This document shows positions 19,140 through 32,560 of a DNA stretch of 64,000 bases, piece by piece. Under the pieces are notes generated by a model. That model was not told the origin of the DNA, did not search any database, and saw only the letters and a program-made list of their open reading frames with translations. The stretch is from Nilaparvata lugens (lineage: Eukaryota; Arthropoda; Insecta; Hemiptera; Delphacidae). The stretch lies in assembly GCF_014356525.2 (NCBI RefSeq), contig NC_052506.1:12584783-12648782 (forward strand), read 5' to 3'. The translations under genes and the position numbers were made by a program. The stretch's first letter is position 1; every line of letters starts with the position of its first letter.

Positions 19140-19245
19140 GGGTTAAATAGAAGAGGGGGCTCGTATTGCCTCAATTTCGCTCACATTACTTTTATTGTAA
19201 AGTGTAAATAAAAGTCATTTATCTATCTATCTATCTATCTATCTA
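19140..19245 (+). repeat. Retroposon tail ending in (TCTA)n
   Basis: Unique-looking sequence ends in AAATAAAAGTCATT followed by about six TCTA repeats, the form of a SINE or LINE 3' end. Confidence 0.55.
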
Positions 19246-19691
19246 CTCCATATGTTATTTCAGTTTTATTTTTGTAATCGGTTCGACTAGGGTGATGTTT
19301 GTGTTTAATGACAAGCTTTTATCAAAAACTCTTGAACAATATTTAAACTTTCCGAACTTTAAAAGTAATATCATCACAATTATTCAATACGCATTTCATT
19401 TTCGAATCTACATGCACGTTAAAAGTGATACCCTCCAATAAGGGTGATAATATTCCTTGTTATATTATTTATAGAGTTCATCGAAATATATATAAATAGA
19501 AGAGACTTGAGTAATTTAAAGATGGAATTCAGTAAAGATCAAATAATGGAAATTCTTTGCAGCTGTATCACAAATTACTATAGAATTTCTTAATTCTAAT
19601 ATCAGTTTAGCATGGATAGATTAGTTGTACTGTTCTTCTTTTACTGACCAAAAACTATAGAGGTCTGTTGAGTTAACCCATTACATTTCAA

Positions 19692-19872
19692 CTAAAGCTG
19701 CGTTTACACCAAAGTTATTATCAAAATGTTAATAACTTAATCCTTATAGATTCTGTTTGATTGAACGGAACTTGACAAACACATATGTTCATCATGTGTA
19801 TGATAAGTTATATTCAACCTAAGAGAATCTATAAGGATTACGTTATTAACATTTTGTAAAACGCAGCTTTAT
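19692..19872. mobile_element. Foldback MITE, family TAAAGCTGCGTTTACACC
   Basis: Left end TAAAGCTGCGTTTACACC and right end AACGCAGCTTTA are inverted. Inside, 'TAATCCTTATAGATTCT' is repeated inverted as AGAATCTATAAGGATTA. A second copy is at 50,789-50,968. Confidence 0.8.
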
Positions 19873-20644
19873 AGAGTTATAGAGCCACCACTGATCGCAA
19901 CTTGGCTTATTGAGCTTAAAAAGTAAAATTCAAGAGGAGGTCAAGAATTTTGTTTTCAATAGTTGAAGAAATTCTTTCATGCACGAACAGGGAACAAGTT
20001 TTCTATCTTTAGCCAGGGAGAATTCAATTACCTTCCCACTTCTCTAGATTTCTATCAAATACTTAATTGGAACAATTTCAAACATATTCCTTTTTCATGA
20101 TGTTTCAAGCAGTCATCCCGTCGTCCTGTATAAATTTGCAAGAAGAGTATTTATACGGTCATTATTTCTTATATCCAATTCGCATTCTAAATTTATAGCC
20201 GGTCTGGGTGATTAAGTGGCGAATTCTGCTGCTGTTAAGAGTGACCTTGCAACCACCAGCCTCCAGCCTCCAAACAACTTATCTTGGGAAGCACGTTTTT
20301 GTTGAGTGGCTCGATTCTCTTGCAAAAAATGATTAGGGGTCTGTTGAACTTAGTTTTTCGTTCATCTTTTTACGGTGAGGCTTCTCGATATAACTCAATA
20401 AGAGGATTTATTAGCTTGGAAATTACTTATTACAAAGTTTCCAATTCAGACAATTTTATATTGCCAGTTTCTTTTTCAAAAAAATTGGATTAATTCTAAA
20501 GAATATTGAAATTTTATTAAAATTTCTGGTCAAAGATTTGCACTCTCCAGCTTCGGAAAACTATTTGAAGAAATAGGTAGCCCAGTTTTTATATTGAAGT
20601 AAATAGTTTCCATGAACAACCCAATTTTTCCATGAAAAATCCCA

Positions 20645-20925
20645 ATGAAAAAACACTGTTTTATTTCTCTCAAATCCACTTTTATTAGACTTTTTAGGTA
20701 GGCGCACACAGATCGTCATCGGACGGACGGCACGCATCGGACGATTAGATCTGATATCCCATACGATGCGGATAGGTATGCGCACTCCAATTGAAAAAAA
20801 TGCATCAAATCTAATCGTTCGATCCGTCCGATGCGTGCCGTCCGTCCGATGACGATCTGTGTGCGCCTACCTTAAAAGTCTAATAAAAGTGGATTTGACA
20901 GAAATAAAACAATGTTTTTCAATGT
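20645..20925. mobile_element. Long palindrome around a GC-rich foldback MITE
   Basis: Core 20,696-20,873 has near-perfect inverted arms (TAGGCGCACACAGATCGTCA and its inverse, with CGGACGGACGGCACGCATCG). The palindrome continues outward for about 50 bp into AT-rich flanks: AAATCCACTTTTATTAGAC appears on the left and its inverse on the right. Confidence 0.8.
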
Positions 20926-22439
20926 TTAAGGAGATTGGGTTGTTCATACAACACTCACAGCACTCACTGCAGTTTCGTGTTGAAACCAACACATCTTCAG
21001 CTGTAGTGTGAATGAACTTGTTTATTCTGACCAGCCTTAGAACAGTTTATGTTCATGTCACAATTGCGAGAAAATGTGACAGATTTTCTTCTTTTGACAT
21101 TAGCGTTATCGCCTTTTTATGTTATATTGTTAAAGTTAATTTTGATATTGTCACTTCCATATTTCTCCCTCCTTGTATTCAATCCATAATACAATTTTCT
21201 TGTAGAATATGAATCGGTCACAGTTTAAACAAATGTTACACCTCAATAATACCATACAGAAACAATAGTGTAAGATATAATAGTAAGATAATATAATAGT
21301 AAACAATAAGAAATAATAGTATTTACTGTTTTGGCCGAGTGAGAGTGTATGAACGGCACAATATGAGAGACTACCAGCGTCACACACCTTTTTGGGAAAG
21401 ACTATCGGCTTGAGATAACAGTAAAAGTTGTTACATAAACGCCCTATACCATGGGATATCTACTCAAGCTATTGTTTCTCTATGATAATACCTAGGTTAG
21501 CTAGGAATTCTGGTAAATGTATTAATGAAAAACAAAAACAAAATAGCAATAGTATATTCCAAACGAATATATTGCCACCCTCATTTTCTTCAACTTGCAA
21601 CTTACCACAAAATATTTTAAACCAAAGTACTTCATAAATCTGATTGTACTCGTATGTATCTTATTTTTTTGAACCAAAGTACTTCATGAATAGAGTTTAT
21701 TAGAAATGTATGTTGTAACTTGGATGCTGGAAATGCATCCTTCTCAGACTCTGAGTACAAGGTCTCTGTCAATGATACCTACATGCTTACTTATGAACCT
21801 ATGAGTGCAAAGGCCTATAAGCGTGGGACACCTATATGGTGTTTGCATATGAAGTTGAGATTATTTAAAGAAAGACAGCAGTTGGATCTGTGCCTGTACG
21901 GAAACCTTGAATTGTGTAGGACTCGTGTGCTGTTGTGAGCCACCTAGACAGCTGAAGACAGAGGTGATCTGAACAGGATGCTGGGTGGCTGGGTGCTGGA
22001 CCAAGGGTCAAAGTACCTTTCATCCGGGGCGTGCCGGATCCAAATTAGCATCACCACTTACGCAGCTATAACTTTGAATAAAAATCCTTATGATCCTTAT
22101 TTTCCCTATCCTATTATCACCTTAGATAAAATCCTTAATCTATGAGTGTTGATGATTTCCTTATCAGCCAAAAATGGGTTTAAATCAAATAAATGAAGAA
22201 AGCTAGAAGGAATAATAAATGAGCAAGCATATTGATTGAGCAAACAATGATGTTTGAAAAATAGTTGTTTGAAATTCTGCAGGAATAGTTTTGAATGCGT
22301 TCCGGTATGTTTTGATCATTAGAAGTTCCATCAAACATATTTTTCAATCCAGAGGTGATGAATGATTCACCGAGGTGATATCACTTTATATCCAGTAAAA
22401 TAAATAAATTCTTTATTCTCTATTCATTTATTCAATAAG

Positions 22440-22525
22440 TACATTATCAAAATGATAGAGGAAAAAAAAGATAACCTTGTGCTATTCCTCTCCCAAATTT
22501 AGATAACACATAGTCCGAAATAGGT
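22440..22525 (-). repeat. Repeat T1, inverted copy
   Basis: The minus strand reads 'TTATCTAAATTTGGGAGAGG' and then AATAGCACAAGGTTA, closest to the copy at 44,155. Confidence 0.6.
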
Positions 22526-24360
22526 TAAGTCTTGTAGTTCTTCAATTCACAAAATTTTCAGTCATCAAGTATTTTCGAACATGAAAATAACTTCATAAGG
22601 ATGTAATTCGAGATTGCTTATAGAAGCGATTTTTCAAATTCCGATGTACAAAAATGTTCTTTGCGATGTTCTTTGCGATGTACCAATTTTTTCATATTAA
22701 CGTTATCAATCTCAAGATATTTGTTATTTACTTCATCATCTATTGTCTACTCCGATACAATATATTATTTGTAATCTTGAGACAGTAATACTGTCGAATA
22801 GCACTGAAAAAGGAATAGATTACAGTAAAAAAGATGAAGAGTGTAAGAAAATATATTAATACTGCAATGATTATTTAATTTACAATGAAATTGTATATGA
22901 TTATTTTTGTATCTGTTTTGTTTTGAGTTGAATAAATGAAATGAAATGAAAAAAAAAAATACAAAGTCTTCTATGCACACCATTTGTTTTTGCTGTTAAA
23001 AAATATTCATTTCTAAAGTTTTTTTCCCAGTTTTGACTCGATGAAAAGTTCCGAAATAACCAAACGTTTTTGTGTTACCAAAATTTCACAAACAATGCAT
23101 CATTCGAATTCAATAGGATTTCAATATTATCATTGTCAGAATTTTCATTTCTCAAAAGGATGAAAATACCGTATTTGTACTGGCTTCGTTTAAAAACAGC
23201 TTATGTTTTTTTCTCACGAAAGTTCTATTCTTAGCCTGAAATTCTTTATAAGGACGAAATTGCCGTATCTGTACCGACTTTTTACAGCAACAACGTATGT
23301 TTTTCCAGAAAGTTCTATTCTTGGCGAAAATTGCAGGTAACAGGTGGTTGTCATTTGCTGGTGTTATTGGCACCGGTTGACATTTCAGTGGTTTTTTTGA
23401 TTGATGTACGAACAACAGCTCTGAAGCTGTTGGTCCATCAGGAGTCAGCAGCATCATCCTCATGGTTATTGGCTCATGTGAATCGAGCCGTTGTCCGCTG
23501 AGCCGGTTCCGGGCTCAACTGAGATTCAGTTAAAAATGTCAGCATTGATTGAATTAGAAGCATTGGTAAGGAATGCTGTCTGAAGTGAATCTGAAACAGC
23601 CTTGCCGCTGGCCAGGGAGTGTTCAAGGTCCTTCTTCTCCTCCTCAAAGCAAAGCGGTTATGACATTTCAAGCTTCTTTTCAAGCCACTCGTCGGCTCGC
23701 CCGTTCGTTGCCGTTTCTTTATCGCGGATTTTTAATTGCGCCAACCTGCGAAACTTCACACGACGCGTCCAAAAGCATTAGAATATGTGCTTGCTTTTTG
23801 ATTGGTTGCTGAGAGTGGCCGCTCATAAAACGTGTGGAATGGATCCCTCCTCTCATTTCGCTTTTTAATGGAACTAATTTCGAGCACTCGAATGCTGCCA
23901 ATGAAATAAAATGCTACTAAATAAATTGAATACTGTATATAAAATTTAATGATATCAAATTAAAATAGAAATCTAAGTACCCTTTTTAGAATTATTCGCT
24001 TACAACATGTTTCGGCTAATCTATATATATTGCCATTGTTGTGAGCAAATAATTTTAAAAAGGTTACTTGGATTTATTTTTTTATTTATATTCAAGAGTA
24101 GCCCTAAAGAAAAAAGACACAATTTAATGAGTCTGCAAAGAAGAAAATGCAAATAACTTCGAAAGCGCACTCTTTAATATGTTTCTATTAACTTATTTTA
24201 TGTTTCAAGTTCAAAAATTTGCAAGAAGCTAATAAGAAAACAATTCATAGCTGAATAAACTTTATTGTTTTTCGAATTTCCTACTTGTTCAAATTTGAAA
24301 TTCAATTGATCAAACGTTTTCGAAATCATGTTTTTGAACAATATTTAATTTTTGTCTGTG

Positions 24361-24540
24361 GATTGACTATCCAACAAAATGTATTAATGTGGTTTCCTTG
24401 ATTGAATCCACTTATCATGATGTAATAACTATTTCACTTTTTGTGTAGTGGATTGACTATCCCACAAAATGTATTAAAGTGGTTTTCTTGATTGAATCCA
24501 CTTATCATGATGTAATAACTATTTCACTTTTTGTGTAGTT
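24361..24540 (+). repeat. 90-bp tandem duplication
   Basis: GATTGACTATCC begins at 24,361 and 24,451. The two units differ at a few bases and run into the left end of palindromic element copy B (CACTTTTTGTGTAGT). Confidence 0.85.
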
Positions 24541-24790
24541 GAGAAGTTGATATTGTGGTAATTATTCATATTAAATAAAAATACTGAGAAATTGTCAAAA
24601 ACCACAGATTTATTGATACTTAGAAAGACCGGTTTCGGTTGTTACACCATTGTCAATCTCTGATAAACTCTTTATCAGTTTATCAGTACTCTTTAAACAG
24701 TTTATCAGAGATTGACAATGGTGTAACAACCGATACCGGTCTTTCTAAGTACTGTATCAATAAATCTATGGTTTTTGACAATTTCTTAGC
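24525..24790. mobile_element. Palindromic hammerhead-like element, copy B
   Basis: Same inverted arms as copies A, C and D. In the + arm GAAAC is changed to GATAC, which would damage the putative ribozyme core. The other arm (on -) keeps GAAAC. The right end is cut short by the MITE at 24,792. Confidence 0.7.
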
Positions 24791-24791
24791 T

Positions 24792-25058
24792 GCCCGTCAG
24801 GAATAGCATGAGCTCTGAGTTCAAGATGCGCAGTACCCGAGAAAGAATTTTAGTGGTGGGGGAAGCTTTTGACTCAGTCACAACTTGACCTCCGTACAGT
24901 GCACATCGCTCCGGTTTGCATATGCCTAATAGCATAAGCAGTAGGAAAGTCAACAACAAGCTCCAGCCACCTCCCCTCTCTTAGTTTCGAGCGGCCTCCC
25001 TACTCTCACTCCATTATCTCTCCTCTCGCGCATCTCACAGCTCATGCTATTCCTGCCC
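24792..25058. mobile_element. MITE with TIR CAGGAATAGCATGAGCT
   Basis: Left 'GCCCGTCAGGAATAGCATGA' and right 'TCATGCTATTCCTGCCC' are inverted. The interior is GC-richer than its surroundings and non-coding. Confidence 0.65.
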
Positions 25059-26229
25059 ACTAGTATTTCTATTTAATAATAACTATTTATCAGGAAGTAG
25101 AAAGAAATATTTCATCTTTGGATCGGGGACTCAGCCCAGTTCTTTCTGAAACAATCCACATACAGATCTATCTAATACAGTAATAAGAAATTAATCCCCG
25201 AACTTTCGTATCTAATAGCACAGATTCATGACTTTTGATTCAAGATTGCCACGAGATTCTTGTCTATTGTATGTACATTTTATTGTATGCCTACGAATCT
25301 GGATAATAATCTTTCAATTATGGTGTTTGGTGCAGAATCACATGATGGCACCTTATCACATATGAATTGAACAATTATGCTACTTATTTGAAGAAAATTA
25401 CATCACTAAGAAAATTTATTCTTAATCTTGATGCTATTGACATAGTACTTGGTCTATCTTCTCTCTTCCCTGGCCTATTATTTTCTCTTTCTTTCTTCAA
25501 GTAAGTTTCCTTAAAAATATAAGTAAACTTGATCAAATTACGAATCACCCACACTTAACAATTAGATTAATCCAGCAGCCAGCACGCAATTGAACTATTT
25601 TACGTTTGTTCGGTATTTCGACCTTGGATTCATTCTGTTAATATCCGTGTGGACAGTTATATAAATGATATTGATACAGTTCTCTTTCACTGGTCACTTT
25701 TGCATCGAGCGTAATATGACAGCTATATTTTACTATGTCGTGTCTGCATGCAACTGGGAAACCCATTCAGATCCTGGGGTGGCCATTATTACAATACAGT
25801 ACTACAATTCCCAGTTTCCAACTTTAGTTGAAATATATTTTATTGTTTTAAGTCTAGTTCCGTATTCGATGTAGACTCACTGGAGCTTGATCTCCGCTCC
25901 TGTAATCTTACTTCAGTACAATTTTCAAATTATTTTTTCAATGAAATTTTCACAACTTTTCTCTGAAATATGATTATTGATGTATGCTTTTTGATTTAAT
26001 TAACTTCTATATTCAGAATTAATACTGAGGAGTGTTCGATAATGCCAGCTAACTAGTCATCTGCTGAATTTTGTGAAGAATATCCTTTTATGCAGAATTT
26101 TAGTACTGATCTATTATTATTCAAAGACATAATCATATAAATTATTATACACATACATAATCTATTATTATTACGATAGATACATACTATCTATTCATTA
26201 ATATTATTTATTGATTCAACTGCTTATTC

Positions 26230-26415
26230 CTGCCGGCCAGGTTAGCCGAGACGACGGCTTAGCAGCCTTCAGTGTTCAATCTGCTAGCGCTGCTAGCTTC
26301 GTGGGTTTGAATCCCGCCGGTAGATATGGACGTTTGATCATATCATCAAAAATCACTCCAGGATTTTCCATTACCCACGCACAAGAAAAAAGCTCAAGTG
26401 GGCATCAAACCCCAA
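26230..26415 (+). mobile_element. tRNA-derived SINE (SINE-2)
   Basis: The head has an A-box-like GGTTAGCCGAG and a B box GGGTTTGAATCCC at 26,303-26,315. The spacing is longer than in a real tRNA and the cloverleaf is poor. The tail CATTACCCACGCACAAG...AAGCTCAAGTGGGCATC is shared with 18,060-18,165 and 33,229-33,268. Confidence 0.65.
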
Positions 26416-27074
26416 AAAATCCCGTGTTGGCATGCTTGGAGAAATATTTCAATCTATATCATCCCGATTTACCAAATAATGGACCAGATGGAATTAAGTT
26501 TTTCAACTTGAAAAAAAACTGGGTATTTGAAATGTATGGTTATAACCCTTATTGCTAACAAATGTTTAAATCAAGTCATAGGATTCCAGACAGCCTAAAT
26601 ATAACACTATATTCTTCGTTGTCTCTGGAAACAAATTGAAATTCATCCTTGGGATGAGTTTTTTGGCAAACTTGTTTTTCATTAGCATTCATTATTCACC
26701 GTTACTTCCAACTGTAGAGAAACTGCCGTCATTGGTAGATGGTTGATGAATAACTCTATAACAAATCTAATTGTTTATATTTTGACCGTGCACTGGTATC
26801 TTTCAATACTGAGAAACTAGTAATATTTCATAACATATGGACTCATCCAACATTGATTTCTCGAATATGAGGTTGCTTGCAATAGACCAATCAAAACTGG
26901 AATTTTCTCAGCTCATTATCACTTATTGGTTTTTTAACGTCATTTTTTTATTTTAGAACATGTAGGTCCATACACTTTTGAATTCTTCAGTACTTCAGAT
27001 GGAAATAAATTGGAAGTTGCATTTTTTGTTCGAATGCTAAATAATGAATAATTATCGAATTTCCATCTAGCTGT

Positions 27075-27160
27075 TTACCTTGTTGTCAATATTTGCAGTA
27101 GCAGAAGTCTTCGGGGTGATTTACAGCATTTAATTGGGATCTTCGTTTAATAATAATTCT
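27075..27160 (+). repeat. SINE-3 body fragment
   Basis: 'GAAGTCTTCGGGGTGATTTA' and then CAGCATTTAATTGGGAT matches, inverted, the body of the tRNA-headed SINE at 43,150-43,325. Confidence 0.55.
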
Positions 27161-29786
27161 TCAGTACTTCTTGGTTCTCCAACATCAACTCATCGAAGTC
27201 TCCTTATCTTATCCTCATCTGGGATTCCATACTACGTTCAAGTCTGAAGATTTTCATCTAGGTTTGTTCTTGTGCCAAGAAAACGCGATGATGTAATTAA
27301 GTGCATTGCTAATTTAGCTGTCGCTGTCATGTGCTCTTGGCGTGAATCCTGCAACAGTATAAGTAAATTGATCAGTATTGCTGAATTAACTGGATCATTT
27401 TGCCGTGGCTCTTGTCCGTTGTCCCAAGACCTTGCAACTTGAAATTATTTCGATCTCCGCCCAAACCGGTCGTGGATGCTGCAACCTTGAAGTTGCCTCC
27501 CCCGTTTCAACTCTTATTCATCTCCTCTCTCTATCTTTCCCTCTTCGCAACCAATCACTTTTCTTCTCTCTGACATCTTTGCACCTGTCTCTCTTCACCA
27601 AATCTGCCCTTGGCATTGTGCTCTTATCAACGGGGTTTTTGCGCATGCTTCAAGTAACTCACCATAAATTCTCATCTTGTTTAGAGCAGCCGGGTGTAGG
27701 AGGTAATGGAAGCTATAATCAGTATGATCGCACCCATAATCTAGTTTAAGATGAGTTCGTTTTATTTTTGATCGGGTGGAGGCGGAACGATACACTTTAT
27801 TTGAATCCTTGTTCTCTTCATAACCAGAGTAGGCACTCCTCGGCTTGGAAAAGAGGTTGAAAGAAAATATGAAAAACAGCTCCCCCCTTGATGAACATAT
27901 CACTATTTTTTTCTTTGGCTCTTCTTAAAAGAAGATACTACGCTGCGTGTTTATGCATAGCCTTAACTAGGCTTATTAGGCAACTAGGCTTACTATACCT
28001 GTCTACTACATTATCTTTCACCTAAATCGCATTCCATTCTTAGTTTCATTTTCCCTCTACAACAATCAATTTATTCAGAAGGTTAAACTACTTCATTGAG
28101 AGAGGTCCAAGATTCGTTCTTCTTCACTCCCAGACGTTGGCCACTAACTTCACTTTACCTGCTGCTGCACGAAATAATTCCGTGGTATTCTTGGATAAAT
28201 TACAAGAAGCTGATAAGTAAACGATTCATAGTTGAATAAACTTGATTGTTTCTCGAATTTCCTACTTGTTTAAATCTAAAATTCAATATGTCAACTTTTT
28301 TCGACATCTTATTTGTGAACAATATTTAATTTGTGTCTGAAATTCTTCATTTTATCTGCTGTCCTCTCTTCTTGTCTTTATATGCACTGTAGGATATTAT
28401 GACGGTGTAGGTGTCTCATAATATGTCTCAAACTCCTCGTTTTTATTAAAGCTGCTCCATTTATTTTGACATTATTATAAAAAATGTCATTATCAGTTAC
28501 ATGATCCATCAATGTCCTCAAATCCTCCTGTACAGCCACATGTCATATGCCTCCAAAATTCGTTACTAAAGATAAATAATGATTTGTGAGTTGTCTTAGA
28601 TAATATCTCTTCATTAGAGGTTTCTGTTATCTGGAGGTACCTTAGTCCTACACAAAGAGTAATCTGTAATTCCATAATCAAGTTAGGTCACAACGAATAC
28701 ATTTTCTCCCTCCAATCCTTCTACTCTGTTCTCCAATGAAAATTACGTTTCTCTATTTTTATTAAGAAGAATACAGTTTTGCATTTACAATGATAAGAAC
28801 TATACTGTATTATCAAGCGAAGTAAGATTTTTAATCTGTAGTTGTTAGGGAGTGACAAATTGATGTTTAAATTATCACAAGAATAACGATCATACTACTG
28901 ATTCTGATGTTTTGTTATATATTTTACATTGTAGCAATTATTGTGAAGATATTGATACTAATAATAGTATAACAAATTGAGTGCTGTTACTTCAAATCAT
29001 AACAATACTATTTGCTCAATTATTAAGCTTGTGTACTGTATCATAGAATTGATAATTATCTTTCAAATCAATCACTCCAATCTACTGACAGCATCGTTAT
29101 TACAGTATGAAGTATGGTTGTAGGTTTACTAGCTGAACAAAGATCTTGTCACTTTCATTCAACTCCTACTCGATAGGTTGGTGAAGTTCAAAACATGTCA
29201 GTGAGAGTGTGTTTGGTTTCGAACATGTTAGATAATGAGAAATATTGTTCACGGAACACGGAACATCGTGTATATATGTTTATATGATCGGCCCTCTATT
29301 CAGCTTGACACTAGTCTGGTCTGATAGAGTCAAGAAATTAAAGTTCAAGGTGTGCTATTATGACTGCGCACCTTTTTATACGTCGAAACTGTGACATTGT
29401 GACGTCTTTCGGCAAACAATCAATTACTTCTCAGTGCACAGTGTCCTATCATTGCATCTGATTAGATGATATGACATTATAACATGGATAAATAATTATT
29501 TTCATTCATTTATTCAACAAAACGTAGGTACTTTGAAAATACACTTACTGAGCATTGCAATGAGCTGTTGATGTTCCTGGTGGATTTCAAGTACCTTTTG
29601 AAATGAATACCTATATTCAATATTACAATATCCATTTATTCTTATACCAGTGAATACGATAACACCAGTCTTGGAAAATAATACTTCATATAATATCAGA
29701 GAATTAACATTGAATAAATTACACTGATATAAATAAAGCCTCAGTTATTTAAATGTTTGACTATACGCAAAATATTAAAAAATAGG

Positions 29787-30078
29787 AGTGATCCCTGGTC
29801 TAGTTGGTAGAGTGCTTGCGTGGCAGTCTAGAGATCCCCGGTTCAATCCCAAGAATAGTGTATATAATAGTGTATGCTATACACTATCCTCGGTTCAAAC
29901 CCACTCATTACCAAAAGTTCTTAAACAGGTCACTCCCGTATTATCGGATAGGCACGTTAAACTGTCGGTCCCGGCTGAAGTATGACAGTCGTGAGGCCAT
30001 TGACGGCTTAAATGATATATTCAGGCGAGGTGGAACTTCCGTCAGGAACTCCCCACCAATTAAAGTTAAACGAATATT
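29787..30078 (+). mobile_element. tRNA-derived SINE (SINE-1)
   Basis: Head GATCCCTGGTCTAGTTGG contains an A box TGGTCTAGTTGG and a B box GGTTCAATCCC at 29,840-29,850. The body contains TCGGTCCCGGCTGAA and ACTCCCCACCAA. A reverse-strand copy is at 60,733-60,938. It is not a tRNA gene: the acceptor stem is absent and the body is long. Confidence 0.75.
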
Positions 30079-30137
30079 ATTATAATATTAAAAAATAGAA
30101 ACTAACTTTAATCTAATTGATTGAATATTATATAACA

Positions 30138-30821
30138 CTAGCCGTCAGGATCGCTTCGCTCGCCATATCCGTCTAGCAAGGGGGCTCCGCCCCCTGGACC
30201 CGCGACTGGATCGTCCAAAACTGAGATCAGCGGGCTCGCTTCGCTCGCCTGCATTTTTAATTTGAGCATGCTTCATTCCATCAGAAAGTCAAAGTACTGA
30301 GAAAACGCAGAAAAGCTGAGAGAAATACGTTGGAAAAACGCTGATTTTGGGCGTATCTTTGATGAAATATTAAAGTCACCTCATCAAAAAATTTTTAGAC
30401 CCTAGCTAAACCTCTGTACCAAATTTGAACATTTTCTGTCTATTACTTGATGAAAGAACTGAGAAAACGCAAAAAACCGCTCATTTTGGGCGTATCTTGG
30501 CGTTATTTCAAATTCCTTCTAACTCAGCATTATTACACCCTGGCTTAGCTTCTGTACTAAATTTGAACATTTTTCTGTTCATTTGTCCTCGATAAAGCTG
30601 AGAAAGCGCAAAAAAAACGCTGGAAAAACGCGGATTTTGGGCGTATCTTTGGGAATTTTTCCAAATCCATTCTTCTTAGTGCGCCTCTAAAGGGCCAACT
30701 GAACATACCTACCAAATTTGAACGTTTTTGGTCCGGTAGATTTTTAGTTCTGCGAGTGAGTGAGTCAGTCAGTCAGTCAGTCAGGCAGTGAGTGAGTGCC
30801 ATTTCGCTTTTAATATATAGA
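30138..30821 (-). mobile_element. Non-autonomous Helitron, copy 1
   Basis: On the minus strand it starts TCTATATATTAAAAGCGAAA and ends GACGGCTAG, with A before and T after. A GC-rich hairpin-like motif (GCGAGCGAAGCGA) lies just before the CTAG end. TC start, CTRR end, subterminal hairpin and A/T insertion site are Helitron hallmarks. The interior has three diverged repeats with GCTGATTTTGGGCGTATC. The second copy, in the opposite orientation, is at 41,931-42,610. Confidence 0.75.
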
Positions 30822-30829
30822 TGTAGTCC

Positions 30830-32548
30830 AAAGATCATGCCACTCCTCTATGCTTTCAATTATACGATCTGAACAGAGTATACTAGGCTAGTAATCAAAG
30901 AGTTAATGAATTTATTGCAAGTGATCACTCAGTACGAGTATATTAACTCTAGATTTTTAGCATTTGTGAATCATGTACTCTATACTGAATAGAAGATATG
31001 TAAGCACTTTTCTTATTGGGCTACTGCAATTGATAGAATGGAATAAAAATTCTCAAGTACTCTTTTGATTGAAACATAATCGATAAAACATTTCAAAAGT
31101 GTTTTATTTCATTCTAAGAAATATCAAATATGTAGTATGGAATGAATCATATCTCATATAATTTCACGAATAATTTCAAAATAAACTTGTCTGATGGAGT
31201 AAAATTGGTATTAAAACTATCGAAGTTGAAATTTATGTTAGCAAAAAAGGTGGAAGGAAATTGTGAGAGATAATCAATTCAAACTATTCATTTCAATAGA
31301 AGAGACAACAACTTTCCTAATACCTTCGAGTGAATCCAAATTTCAACCACCGTAGTTCCTTATCCACCGATTATTATGAGACCAAATGTACAACATTGAA
31401 CAATAGAGGCCAGTTGAAAATTGAGCAATGCAAATCAATTTATCACCAATCTTGCCTTCCACCACCTTACAGCACACAATCATTGCTCATTATTGATTGT
31501 AACAATCTCATTGAATCGCGCCGATGCCAGACACATTCAATAAAATGTTGAAGTGAACTTGAATCAAGTTGAAAGTGAATGAGCTGAACATGCCAGGAAA
31601 CTGACCCATTTATAGCTTATTATTCATTACGAAGGTGAACGTTTTTTGCAATACAAAGCACGCATGCTTGTATTAAATTGCAATACAGGACTTATTTACT
31701 GTAAGTAGTACTGTAGTAGTAGTCCTTACTTACTGTGCCGACAACTGTACTAAATAGGCTGCTTGCACGAAATAGCGGCTAATGATTCAATAGCGTCTGA
31801 CCACCTTATCCCCATTACTTCTTTATACAACTTGTGAACTACCAAATTTATAATTTCAGATACATTACTTGTGGCTGTAAAGTTTCATGATATCTTGAGT
31901 ATTTTTAATTATCAAATGAAATTGATAATTTTTACCGTTAGGTTCTTCTCATGGTAAATTGGTATTTTGATTAATTAAAACTTTGAATTAAAAATAATTC
32001 TTAGCATATAATAATTGGTTAATTTGATTATTCAACTGGGCTAAACATATTTTCCCGACTCAATTATATAGAATACACCTACATAATGGGTGATACTGAT
32101 ACCATATTTATAACTAGTTTATAATATTCAACTAGTCTTGGAGAAGGATCAACGAAGATTCAAATTTAAAGCTTATCTGGTCAGTTATAAAGCACTAGAC
32201 TAGACCAGACCTTGAAATTTCAGTTCAACCACGATTGGTCTATTTAAAATACTGATCTACTTTATCTTTCTGTTTTAAAGGGGTTCTATTATGCTATAAT
32301 AAAAATATTATACAAGATTAAAAATGTTGAGGTTTGAGCAAATGTCTTGACTTGTAGGGCAGTAGCAACAATAAGATAGAATATGTACTCTGGAAGACTC
32401 CTGGATGATTGAGACAAGTCAGATTGAAATGTAAGGACATCATCATCTCATAAACACTTAATACACCGTTCAAGTGGTTTGTAGCTGTTATCTAAAAGAA
32501 ATTCTTGTATTCTTTCAACTATTACTTCAATTACATTTCATATATTTG
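30830..32548. other. AT-rich tract, nothing recognised
   Basis: No domain-bearing ORF and no repeat match that I can see. The ORF at 31,330-31,551 is not recognisable. Confidence 0.4.
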
Positions 32549-32560
32549 GATACATTCATA

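Larger units (their letters stand above)
18166..24360. other. Non-genic tract with scattered repeats
   Basis: Contains a retroposon tail ending in (TCTA)n at 19,140-19,245, two foldback elements (19,692-19,872 and 20,645-20,925) and an inverted T1 copy at 22,440-22,525. ORFs at 20,284-20,493, 21,720-21,938 and 23,152-23,463 lack recognisable domains. No exon of a known gene is seen. Confidence 0.5.
25059..29785. other. Non-genic tract with SINE copies
   Basis: Holds a tRNA-like SINE at 26,230-26,415 and a fragment of a second SINE at about 27,075-27,160. ORFs at 26,211-26,558 and 27,405-27,749 are not recognisable as proteins (the former overlaps the SINE). I see nothing else I can support. 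Confidence 0.5.

Noticed and set aside
27405..27749. 114-codon plus-strand ORF
   Set aside because: Low-complexity Leu/Ser-rich translation, no domain, no splice or promoter evidence, and an overlapping ORF on the other strand.
29787..29860. tRNA gene
   Set aside because: A and B boxes are present but there is no acceptor stem, and the body continues as a SINE repeated at 60,733-60,938.
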